Shown: one piece after another, positions 1 to 5,425 of the stretch
Layout of the letters: every line of letters starts with the position of its first letter
Position numbering within the stretch: position 1 is the stretch's first letter
NCBI GenBank assembly: GCA_027622795.1
Contig: JAQBZA010000207.1
Coordinates: 1-6,029, forward strand
From: Planctomycetota bacterium
GTDB taxonomy: Bacteria > Planctomycetota > Planctomycetia > Pirellulales > UBA1268
Reading direction: 5' to 3'
Length of the DNA: 6,029 nt
Program-made: the position numbers and the translations under genes
Notes under the pieces: generated by a model
What the model was told of the DNA's origin: nothing
Database searches by the model: none
The model's input: the letters and a program-made list of their open reading frames with translations, nothing else

Positions 1-122
1 CGCTCGAGGAGCCTTGGGCGTATCCTCGCCCGGCGACGAGACTTTTGCCGCCCCCGAGCCGCCGCGTCTCCATAGGCGATAATCGCTACAGAAAAGCGTC
101 TCTGGCAAAGGACGGAAAGCAA
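1..122. other. Left-edge region with no secure gene
   Basis: No gene can be assigned to these roughly 120 bases. Three possibilities were read by eye. (1) On the minus strand an ATG at 73 opens a frame that runs off the edge (begins METRRLGGGKS), which could be the start of the next gene, but it has no clear ribosome binding site and no recognisable motif. (2) On the plus strand, the frame starting at base 2 ends in TAA at 80-82 (tail ...PEPPRLHRR) and could be the last codons of a convergent gene. (3) The part from 86 to 122 continues the livF reading frame past its UAG. A short palindrome, GCGAT-A-ATCGC, lies at 76-86. The 7-mer GCGTCTC occurs at 64-70 and 96-102. None of these is strong evidence. 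Confidence 0.3.
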
Positions 123-163
123 GGCAGCTCTGCGAGCTGCCACGACAGGTCAGGAGACCTGTC
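123..163 (-). terminator. Two tandem perfect hairpins after livF (candidate terminator)
   Basis: Two inverted repeats stand almost back to back. The first after livF has 8-bp arms at 144-151 (GACAGGTC) and 156-163 (GACCTGTC) with a 4-base loop. The second has 8-bp arms at 123-130 (GGCAGCTC) and 134-141 (GAGCTGCC) with a 3-base loop. Both stems are perfect and GC-rich, and the first begins at the base immediately after the livF UAG codon. There is no strong uridine run after them on the minus strand: only a weakly T-rich stretch (TTGCTTTCC...) follows. They may end the operon transcript, protect its 3' end, or act bidirectionally if a convergent gene ends at the left edge. The structures are directly visible; the terminator role is inferred from position. 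Confidence 0.6.
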
Positions 164-817
164 CTACATGAGCCGGAGACGCCCCTGCTCCATGATCCAC
201 CGCCGCCCCGCCGGCACCATTCCCACGCGGCCCACCTGCTCGACCACCACGGCAGCGATGCCCCGCGCCGTAAGCGACCCGATCACGTCGAAGAGCTGCT
301 GGGCGATCGGCTGCGGCATACCCGTCGACGGCTCGTCGAGCAGCAGCAGCCGCGGACGCCCCACCATGGCCCGGGCGACCGCCAGCATCTGCTGTTCGGC
401 CGCCGAGAGGGCCGTCGCCGGCCGGCTCATGCGGGTTCCGAGGATGGGAAACAGTTCACACGCTTCCGAGATGTCGCGCCGCAGCTGCCAAGTGTCCCGC
501 TGGGCGTAGCCGCCGAGTTCGAGGTTTTCCCGTACGGTCATCCGGGAAAAGAGCCGGCGGCCCTGTGGGCAGTGGCCGATCCCAAGCCGCACGATCGCAT
601 GCGGTGGGAGTCCGGTGATCGAGCGGCGTCGGTACCGCACCTCCCCGGCCTGCGTCGGCACGAGTCCGGAGATGGCCGCGAGGAGGGTCGACTTGCCGGC
701 CCCGCTGTCTCCGGTCAGCGATACGATCTCCGCTTCGGCGACCTCAAACGAGGCGGCAGCAACCGCCATGATGGGGCCGTATGCCACATCGATCTGATCG
801 ACTACCAACAGCGGCAT
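164..817 (-). CDS. livF: Branched-chain amino acid-type ABC transporter ATPase, LivF-like
   Basis: This 217-residue ATP-binding subunit would pair with LivG on the cytoplasmic face to drive uptake. Visible motifs are Walker A GDSGAGKST (36-44), a Q-loop region CPQGRRLFSRMTV (83-95) that is diagnostic of LivF, Walker B LLLLDEPSTG (157-166), and VVEQ (191-194), where LivF proteins normally carry Gln at the switch position. The ABC signature is LSAAE (137-141) where LSGGE is expected, so both glycines are replaced by alanine. The protein ends at ...EQGRLRLM, about 20 residues short of E. coli LivF (237 aa), and lacks the usual C-terminal tail ending near YLG. In frame after the UAG, 25 further codons end in RDAFL, resembling that missing tail. 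The ATG at 817 lies 10 bp after the livG stop, with GAGGA spaced 7 bases upstream. Family assignment is secure; full activity is less certain because of the altered signature and short end. Confidence 0.9.
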   Translation of the reverse strand: MPLLVVDQIDVAYGPIMAVAAASFEVAEAEIVSLTGDSGAGKSTLLAAISGLVPTQAGEVRYRRRSITGLPPHAIVRLGIGHCPQGRRLFSRMTVRENLELGGYAQRDTWQLRRDISEACELFPILGTRMSRPATALSAAEQQMLAVARAMVGRPRLLLLDEPSTGMPQPIAQQLFDVIGSLTARGIAAVVVEQVGRVGMVPAGRRWIMEQGRLRLM

Positions 818-824
818 CGCATGA

Positions 825-829
825 TCCTC
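825..829 (-). promoter_or_regulatory. Ribosome binding site of livF
   Basis: GAGGA on the minus strand lies 7 bases before the livF ATG at 817 and overlaps the livG TGA stop (830-828). This supports the chosen start and suggests that ribosomes finishing livG re-initiate on livF. Confidence 0.55.
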
Positions 830-2144
830 AGGACGGGACTCCCGTGGTGATTTCGATCACCCGCCGGTGGCGCTTCATCTCGGCCGGTGATCCTTCGGCA
901 ATCTTCACCCCCTGCTCGAGCACTGCCATGCGGTCGCTGATTCTGGCCAGCGGGTCGATGCTGTCGCCGGTGACGAGGACTGCCGAGCCCCGCTGCTTGA
1001 TCTGCCCGATCAGGTCGATCACGGCATCGACTTCCTCGGCCTCCAAGCCTGCCGTCGGTTCATCAAGCAGAATGAGTGTGGCCCCGGTGGCGAGGGCCCG
1101 GGCGATCTCCAGCCGGCGGCGGCCTGCCAGCGACAGGCCACCGGCGATCCGCTCGGCGTCTCCTTCGAGCCCCACGAGGGAGAGCGCCTCCTGGGCCCGG
1201 CGGCGTGCCTCTTCCTCGCCACGGCGATGGCCGCGGGTACCGAGCAGCAGCGCGATGGCGCCTCCCGGAATCGTGCGATCGAGGCCCACCAGCACATTTT
1301 CGAGCACGGTCATCTCGGGAAAGAGCCGCGGCTGCTGAAACGTTCTGGCGATGCCGGCGCGGGCGACTGCGTGGGGAGAGCGCCGGCCGCGCTTCCAGAT
1401 GGCGATCGTGCCGGCCGCCCCGAGAACCCAGCCGGCAACGAGGCCGGCCCAGCCGCGGATCCGCACCCGAGCCTTGCCGGCGGCCAGCCGGTCGAGCACC
1501 TCGTCGGGCAGGCTGGCCTGCGGCTGGGAAGGGCTTGCCGCATCGGCCATATCGGAAGCATCGGGGATCGTGCCCGGCCCCGCCCGGCGGGCGGTCACGG
1601 CGGCCTGAAGCTGGTTCCGCAACGACACGGCATCGGCGTAGTCGCGCCGGATGGCGAGCACATCCCGGCCGTCGGCGGTGACCACCCGCCATTTTCCGGC
1701 GAGCTGATCGATCGCCAGTTCGCCACGAAAATAGCTCCGCAGCCGCCGCCGGACCGTGTCGAACGTGAACGGCTCGTCGAGCACCATGCCCCGCTTCACG
1801 ACGGCCAGCCAGAGACGATCGACATCGACGGCGGCGGCGGCCGTAAGCAACCCGACCAACAGCCCGATGCCCATCGCCATCCAGAACACCCGCGGGCCAA
1901 ACGTCTGCGTGAGCCGATGCCCGTGAAACCGCACCGATCCACTCGTCGGCGAACAGATCCCGCTCACGCAGTTGCAGACGGTCGTCTTGCCGGCGCCGTC
2001 GGGCCCGATGAGCGATACGACCTGTCTCTCCGGCACGTCGAGATCGAGATCCGACACGGCGACGAGGCTACCGAATCGCATCGACACGCGGTCGATATCG
2101 AGGAGCGGAATATCGGCGGCTGATGCCACGGGTCTGGTCCTCAT
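828..2144 (-). CDS. livG: LivG-like ABC transporter ATPase with an inserted transmembrane hairpin
   Basis: This is the second ATP-binding subunit of the transporter. At 438 residues it is far longer than the family norm (E. coli LivG is 255). The start is the ATG at 2144, which overlaps the livM stop as ATGA; it is followed by a typical LivG N-terminus (LLDIDRVSMRFGSLVAV). Walker A is GPDGAGKTT (47-55, usually GPNGAGKTT). About residues 81-256 are an insertion with two hydrophobic segments. The nucleotide-binding domain then resumes with IARTFQQPRLFPEMTV (265-280, Q-loop Gln270), signature LSLAG (337-341, LivG usually has LSYGQ), Walker B LILLDEPTAGL (357-367) and an H-loop VLVTGDS where Asp394 replaces the usual His. 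Both halves of the domain are in one frame with no stop, so this is an insertion rather than a frameshift artefact. Family membership is clear. The loss of the switch His and the poor signature suggest an asymmetric or weakened ATPase, which is inference. Confidence 0.9.
   Translation of the reverse strand: MRTRPVASAADIPLLDIDRVSMRFGSLVAVSDLDLDVPERQVVSLIGPDGAGKTTVCNCVSGICSPTSGSVRFHGHRLTQTFGPRVFWMAMGIGLLVGLLTAAAAVDVDRLWLAVVKRGMVLDEPFTFDTVRRRLRSYFRGELAIDQLAGKWRVVTADGRDVLAIRRDYADAVSLRNQLQAAVTARRAGPGTIPDASDMADAASPSQPQASLPDEVLDRLAAGKARVRIRGWAGLVAGWVLGAAGTIAIWKRGRRSPHAVARAGIARTFQQPRLFPEMTVLENVLVGLDRTIPGGAIALLLGTRGHRRGEEEARRRAQEALSLVGLEGDAERIAGGLSLAGRRRLEIARALATGATLILLDEPTAGLEAEEVDAVIDLIGQIKQRGSAVLVTGDSIDPLARISDRMAVLEQGVKIAEGSPAEMKRHRRVIEITTGVPS
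1377..1904 (-). other. Domain insertion in LivG: predicted TM hairpin with a large outer loop
   Basis: These codons (LivG residues about 81-256) have no counterpart in ordinary LivG, where strand 3 is followed within a few residues by the helix leading to the Q-loop. The block contains a first hydrophobic stretch at about 86-107 (VFWMAMGIGLLVGLLTAAAA) and a second at about 231-250 (GWAGLVAGWVLGAAGTIAIW). Between them lie about 123 mostly polar residues, with a charged first half and a flexible Ala/Ser/Pro/Gln-rich stretch near 197-212. The second hydrophobic stretch is followed by KRGRR. That positive cluster, together with the cytoplasmic ATPase halves, predicts an in-out-in hairpin whose loop faces the periplasm or cell exterior. 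I recognise no known domain in the loop. Boundaries are estimated by eye against E. coli LivG. Confidence 0.75.
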
Positions 2145-3202
2145 CGCCCGCCGCGCCCCCATTCGGCCGCCAGCCGTCGCGATGGTATCAGGCCCGCCGG
2201 GCGATACCGCATCACCAGCACGAGCGCCAGGCCGAAGATCGCCAGCCGCCAACTCGCGAGGCTCAGCAGGCTCGAGCGATCGGCAGCACCGCTGAGCTGT
2301 TGGATGAGCGAGTCGGCCGCCGGGATCAACACGGTGTCGAAGCCGACCAGAATTGCCACGCCCAGGAGCGTGCCCGGAATGCTGCCGAGCCCACCGAGGA
2401 TCACGGCGCAGAGCACCAGGATCGAGCGATTGAAGTCATAGGCATTCGGATCGGCGGTGGTCGAAAGCGTCGCGGCGTAGAGACAGCCGGCCAAGGCGGC
2501 CACCGCCGCCGACATCGCGAAGGCCGACAGCTTGACCTGGGTGGCTGAAATCCCCAGTGCCGCGGCGGCCGGCTCATCTTCCCGCACTGCCGCCCACGCC
2601 CGCCCCAGCCGGGAGTTTTCCAGCCGCCGCATCGCCCACACCACGCCCGCCAAGGCGGCGAGGGCGAGGTAGTAGAACCAGCGGGGATCGACCGCGAAGG
2701 CGAGGCCGAGATCGGTGCCGGCCACGGTCACGCCGGCTCCTGGCGGCGGCACGGGGTTGAGGCCCTTCATGCCCCCGGTCACCTGTTCGAGATTGCGGAG
2801 CGTCACCTTCACCACCTCCCCGAAGGCTAGCGTGACGATTGCCAACGCGTCGCCACGAAGCTTGAGCACGGGGCCACCGAGTGCAAAGCCGACGCCAGCG
2901 GTCACGGCAATGCTCACGGCGGCTGCAGCCAGCCAGCCGATCTGGAAGGGAAAGAGGGGCACGGTCAGGATCGCCACCACATAGGCACCGATCCCGAAGA
3001 AGGCGGCGATCCCGAGATGGAGCAGGCCCGTGTAGCCGACCATCACATTCAGGCCCAGGGCCAGGATGCAGTAGATGAAGAGCGTCGTAACCTGCCCGCC
3101 GAGAGCACCGCCAAGCGCGGGCACGAAGAGGGGCGCGACCGCCAGCAGGGCCAGCGCCACCACCTCCCACCGCTGGCTGATCCACTTCCATGCCGCAGCC
3201 AT
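2141..3202 (-). CDS. livM: Branched-chain amino acid-type ABC transporter permease, LivM-like
   Basis: This 353-residue integral membrane permease forms the translocation pathway together with LivH. The hallmark segment LNVMVGYTGLLHLGIAAFFG (51-70) is strongly LivM-like, as is TGGMKGL (142-148). A cytoplasmic EAA-type loop that contacts the ATPases is visible at 197-218 (SRLGRAWAAVREDEPAAAAL), and GGLGSIPGTLLG lies at 270-281. The C-terminal RPAGLIPSRR (334-343) matches the usual RPxGL end of the family. Hydrophobic segments recur throughout, including about 14-31, 40-56, 62-82, 88-109, 175-191, 225-245, 261-288 and 317-331. The frame is open much further upstream, but that part is antisense-like sequence over livH. 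The ATG at 3202 is chosen because it follows AAGGAG by 8 bases, shares one base with the livH stop (TGATG) and gives the correct family length. It overlaps livG by 4 bp. Confidence 0.95.
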   Translation of the reverse strand: MAAAWKWISQRWEVVALALLAVAPLFVPALGGALGGQVTTLFIYCILALGLNVMVGYTGLLHLGIAAFFGIGAYVVAILTVPLFPFQIGWLAAAAVSIAVTAGVGFALGGPVLKLRGDALAIVTLAFGEVVKVTLRNLEQVTGGMKGLNPVPPPGAGVTVAGTDLGLAFAVDPRWFYYLALAALAGVVWAMRRLENSRLGRAWAAVREDEPAAAALGISATQVKLSAFAMSAAVAALAGCLYAATLSTTADPNAYDFNRSILVLCAVILGGLGSIPGTLLGVAILVGFDTVLIPAADSLIQQLSGAADRSSLLSLASWRLAIFGLALVLVMRYRPAGLIPSRRLAAEWGRGGR

Positions 3203-4128
3203 CAGACCTTCTCCTTCACACGATGGCCGAGCAGCCCTTCCGGCCGAAAGGCGAGCACCACGATAAGCACGGCAAACACGATCGCCCCGGTCCACCGTTC
3301 GCCCGCGTAGGCCGTGGAGAGCGCCCGCACCAGGCCCACGACAAAGCCCCCCGCCACCGCGCCGCGAATGCTGCCCAGCCCACCGAGCACCGCGGCTGTC
3401 ATGGCATAGAGACCGTTCTGGAATCCCATCTGATAACTGATGGTATTGGTGTAGAGACCGGCAATCACGCTGGCGGCTCCGCCGAGGAAGCCGGCGAGAA
3501 AAAAGGTCGTCGCCACCATGCGGTCGACATCGATCCCCATCAGTGCCGCTGCCGTGCGATCCTGGGCCACGGCTCGCACCGCCTTCCCGAGCCTCGTCGT
3601 CCGCATGAGCAGCATGGTGCCGACGATCAACGGCATGGCCACCACCAGCACGAGCAGGTCTTTCCAGCCAAACTGCACCCCATTGCCCGGCAGCAGGCTT
3701 GCCGCCGGCACCACTTGGGGAAACCCGCGGTCGGCCGGGCCGATCCATGCCAGGCCGATGTTCATGAAAATAAACGACACGCCGATCGCCGAGACCAACG
3801 GAGCCAGTGCGGGAGCCTCGCGGAGCGGCCGATAGACGAATCGGTCGACCGCCACGTTGAGCCCGCCACAGAAGAGCCCGCAGAGGAGCACCATGGCGAC
3901 GATACCAAGCCAGGTGGCAAGTGACGGCGGCCCTCCCGTTGCCGCCAGCCCCAACGGCGCCACGAGCCCGAGCGCCGCGCAGGCGCCGAGCATGATCAGG
4001 TCTCCATGGGCGAAGTTGATAAACCGCAGCACGCCGTAAACCATTGTGTAGCCAAGGGCTACCAGCGCGATCAGGCCGCCGTTGGTGAGACCGATCAGGC
4101 ATTGCTGAAGCAAAAACAGGGCCGACAC
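3202..4128 (-). CDS. livH: Branched-chain amino acid-type ABC transporter permease, LivH-like
   Basis: This is the first membrane permease of the transporter, 308 residues long and identical in length to E. coli LivH. Typical family stretches are GYTMVYGVLRFINFAHGD (26-43), RPLREAPALAPLVSAIGVS (100-118), the EAA-type cytoplasmic loop TTRLGKAVRAVAQDRTAAAL (177-196) followed by MGI, AAVLGGLGSIRGAVAGG (245-261) and the end AFRPEGLLG (293-301). Hydrophobic segments cover most of the rest, consistent with about eight membrane spans. The start is GTG at 4128, supported by GAGGAG 8 bases upstream. The gene begins 24 bp after livK and its TGA shares a base with the livM ATG, so the permeases are likely made in a coupled way. 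Nothing appears damaged. The substrate cannot be deduced from the permease. Confidence 0.95.
   Translation of the reverse strand: MSALFLLQQCLIGLTNGGLIALVALGYTMVYGVLRFINFAHGDLIMLGACAALGLVAPLGLAATGGPPSLATWLGIVAMVLLCGLFCGGLNVAVDRFVYRPLREAPALAPLVSAIGVSFIFMNIGLAWIGPADRGFPQVVPAASLLPGNGVQFGWKDLLVLVVAMPLIVGTMLLMRTTRLGKAVRAVAQDRTAAALMGIDVDRMVATTFFLAGFLGGAASVIAGLYTNTISYQMGFQNGLYAMTAAVLGGLGSIRGAVAGGFVVGLVRALSTAYAGERWTGAIVFAVLIVVLAFRPEGLLGHRVKEKV
3211..3216 (-). promoter_or_regulatory. Ribosome binding site of livM
   Basis: AAGGAG on the minus strand lies 8 bases before the ATG at 3202, inside the last codons of livH. It fixes the livM start against the much longer open frame that continues upstream. 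Confidence 0.7.
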
Positions 4129-4136
4129 GGCACGCT

Positions 4137-4142
4137 CTCCTC
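4137..4142 (-). promoter_or_regulatory. Ribosome binding site of livH
   Basis: GAGGAG on the minus strand is spaced 8 bases from the GTG at 4128 and lies in the short livK-livH gap. It supports use of GTG as the livH start codon. Confidence 0.7.
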
Positions 4143-4152
4143 GGCGGTGTTT

Positions 4153-5382
4153 CTACTCGGCCGGCGATTCCGCGGCCATGTCGCTTGTCGTGATCGTCTC
4201 CGCAAACTCGAAGCGACCTTCCCGCACCACGCTCACCGTGAGCACGCCGAGTGTCGTATCGCCATTTTCATCGAATCCCCAGTGGCCCAGCGCCCCGTCG
4301 TAATCACTGATTGCCAACGCGGCAGACGTGATCGCCAGCCGATCCTTCACTCCTGCATCGCGGATCGCCCGCAGCACGACCCCCGCCGCCTCATACCCAT
4401 ACACGGCATACCCATCGGGCGATTCACCCCACTCACGGCGATAGCGGTCGACGAAGGCCGCTCCCTTGCCGGTGAGTCGCTCGGGAGGCAGCCCGCCGAA
4501 GGTGACGAAGCAGCGGCCGTCGAGAACCGCCGCGCCCGCCGAATCAATGAAGGCCTGCGCCTGACAGCCATCCGGCACCAGCAGCACCGCATCGATGTCT
4601 GCGCTGAACATGTCCTTGGCCAACTGCCCCCCCTTGCTCTGCACCGTACCGCCGAAATAGACGAGGTCGGGCTGAGATGACTTGATGCGGGCCATGAGCG
4701 ACTTGAACTCCTGCGCCCGGGCATCGATCGCATCATGACCGAGCACCTCGATTCCGATTTCACGGCAGCGGTCGGCAAACAGATCGGCGATACCCTTGCC
4801 ATACACCTGCCCATCGTCGAGCACGTAGACCTTTCGGATGCCCCGCCGCCGCGCCCAGTCGGCCGAGAGGGGGCCCTGCAGGTCATCGGCCGGCACCACC
4901 CGCACGAAGTTGATCCGACCCACGGGGCGATAGACCTCGGGCTCGCCCGGCTCACCGAGGCCGGGCTTGGTGAGGCCCACGGCGGTGGCGGCCGGCGACA
5001 CCATCAGCAGATCGCCGAAATTGAGGATCGGCATCGACACCTTCGCAGCCCCCGAGTTGAGTGGCCCGATGCAGGCGACCACGTCGGGGTCCTGCAAGGC
5101 CCGCCGGGCGTTGGCCGCCTCGGCCTCACTGGTCCACTGGCCGGCGGCGACCGTCGAATCGTCGAGATCGAGATACTCGACCCGAAAGGGACCGACCTGC
5201 CCACCTGCCTCGTCAATCGCCATGCGAATCCCACGCACAATCGAGTCGGTCTGCTGCTTGGCGGCACCGGTTCGCGGCAGGCTCGACACGATGCGGACCA
5301 CCCCCGGATCGGCCGGTCGGCAGCCGAAGACCGCCATCAGCATGGCAGCCACCACCGTCGCCACGCGAATCCGTGCATTCAT
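4153..5382 (-). CDS. livK: Solute-binding lipoprotein of the branched-chain amino acid (LivK/LivJ) family
   Basis: This 409-residue extracytoplasmic binding protein (type I periplasmic-binding fold) would capture the solute and deliver it to LivHM. The N-terminus is basic then hydrophobic (MNARIRVATVVAAMLMAVFG) and ends at Cys21, a plausible lipobox (VFG-C), so membrane anchoring by lipid is predicted. Family features are SLPRTGAAKQQTDSIVRGI (34-52), IGPLNSGAA (105-113) and SPAATAVGLTKPG (129-141) around the binding cleft, FVRVVPADDLQGP (159-171), KVYVLDDGQVYGKGIAD (184-200), DLVYFGG (239-245) and GHWGFDENGDTT (366-377). The ATG at 5382 is preferred because it begins the signal peptide; a GTG seven codons upstream (5403) is the alternative. 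The ligand cannot be assigned: family members bind branched-chain and other amino acids, and related proteins bind amides or urea. It heads the transporter genes, 43 bp after the methyltransferase stop. Confidence 0.92.
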   Translation of the reverse strand: MNARIRVATVVAAMLMAVFGCRPADPGVVRIVSSLPRTGAAKQQTDSIVRGIRMAIDEAGGQVGPFRVEYLDLDDSTVAAGQWTSEAEAANARRALQDPDVVACIGPLNSGAAKVSMPILNFGDLLMVSPAATAVGLTKPGLGEPGEPEVYRPVGRINFVRVVPADDLQGPLSADWARRRGIRKVYVLDDGQVYGKGIADLFADRCREIGIEVLGHDAIDARAQEFKSLMARIKSSQPDLVYFGGTVQSKGGQLAKDMFSADIDAVLLVPDGCQAQAFIDSAGAAVLDGRCFVTFGGLPPERLTGKGAAFVDRYRREWGESPDGYAVYGYEAAGVVLRAIRDAGVKDRLAITSAALAISDYDGALGHWGFDENGDTTLGVLTVSVVREGRFEFAETITTSDMAAESPAE

Positions 5383-5389
5383 GGCTCGG

Positions 5390-5419
5390 AATGTACGGCC
5401 CACGTTTTCCCGGCGTCAA
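5390..5419 (-). promoter_or_regulatory. Possible livK promoter giving a near-leaderless transcript
   Basis: In the 43-bp gap upstream of livK the minus strand has TTGACG (5419-5414) and, after 18 bases, TACATT (5395-5390), matching five and four of six positions of the sigma70-type -35 and -10 boxes. Only 7 bases separate the -10 from the ATG at 5382, so a transcript from here would start at or almost at the start codon. No good ribosome binding site precedes that ATG, which fits but does not prove the idea. The match is weak and could be chance, and read-through from the methyltransferase gene is an equally good source of transcription. Confidence 0.25.
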
Positions 5420-5425
5420 ACCGAC

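Noticed and set aside
1..73. Minus-strand frame starting at 73 as a new gene
   Set aside because: Only 24 codons are visible, with no ribosome binding site and no recognisable motif; it is mentioned under the left-edge region but not called.
64..182. Short repeats of GCGTCTC (64-70, 96-102) and its inverse (GGAGACGC, 175-182)
   Set aside because: Seven- to eight-base matches are expected by chance in GC-rich DNA of this length, and they show no regular spacing that would suggest a CRISPR array or operator set.
1770..1781. LDEP sequence (about residues 122-125) inside the LivG insertion, resembling a Walker B motif
   Set aside because: It lacks the preceding hydrophobic strand, lies in the predicted outer loop, and the true Walker B (LILLDEPTAGL) is present later.
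1227..2123. Long plus-strand open frame (298 codons) opposite livG
   Set aside because: It is antisense to livG, rich in Arg/His/Pro/Gly as expected of a complementary-frame artefact in GC-rich DNA, and shows no recognisable domain.
2145..2252. Upstream ATG (2252) as the livG start
   Set aside because: It would add 36 residues overlapping the livM end with no family match, whereas the ATGA overlap at 2144 gives a normal LivG N-terminus.
3190..3924. Long plus-strand open frame (244 codons) opposite livH
   Set aside because: It is antisense to a well-conserved permease gene, with low-complexity His/Arg/Gln-rich composition and no family likeness.
3203..4102. A 300-codon N-terminal extension of livM in the same frame
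   Set aside because: It overlaps livH almost completely, has shadow-frame composition, and the internal ATG at 3202 has a good ribosome binding site, a stop-start overlap and the correct family length.
164..5382. Assignment as a urea (Urt) or amide transporter
   Set aside because: Gene order and motifs fit the whole HAAT family, but nothing specific to urea binding or urea metabolism is visible, so the generic branched-chain amino acid-type name was kept without a substrate claim.
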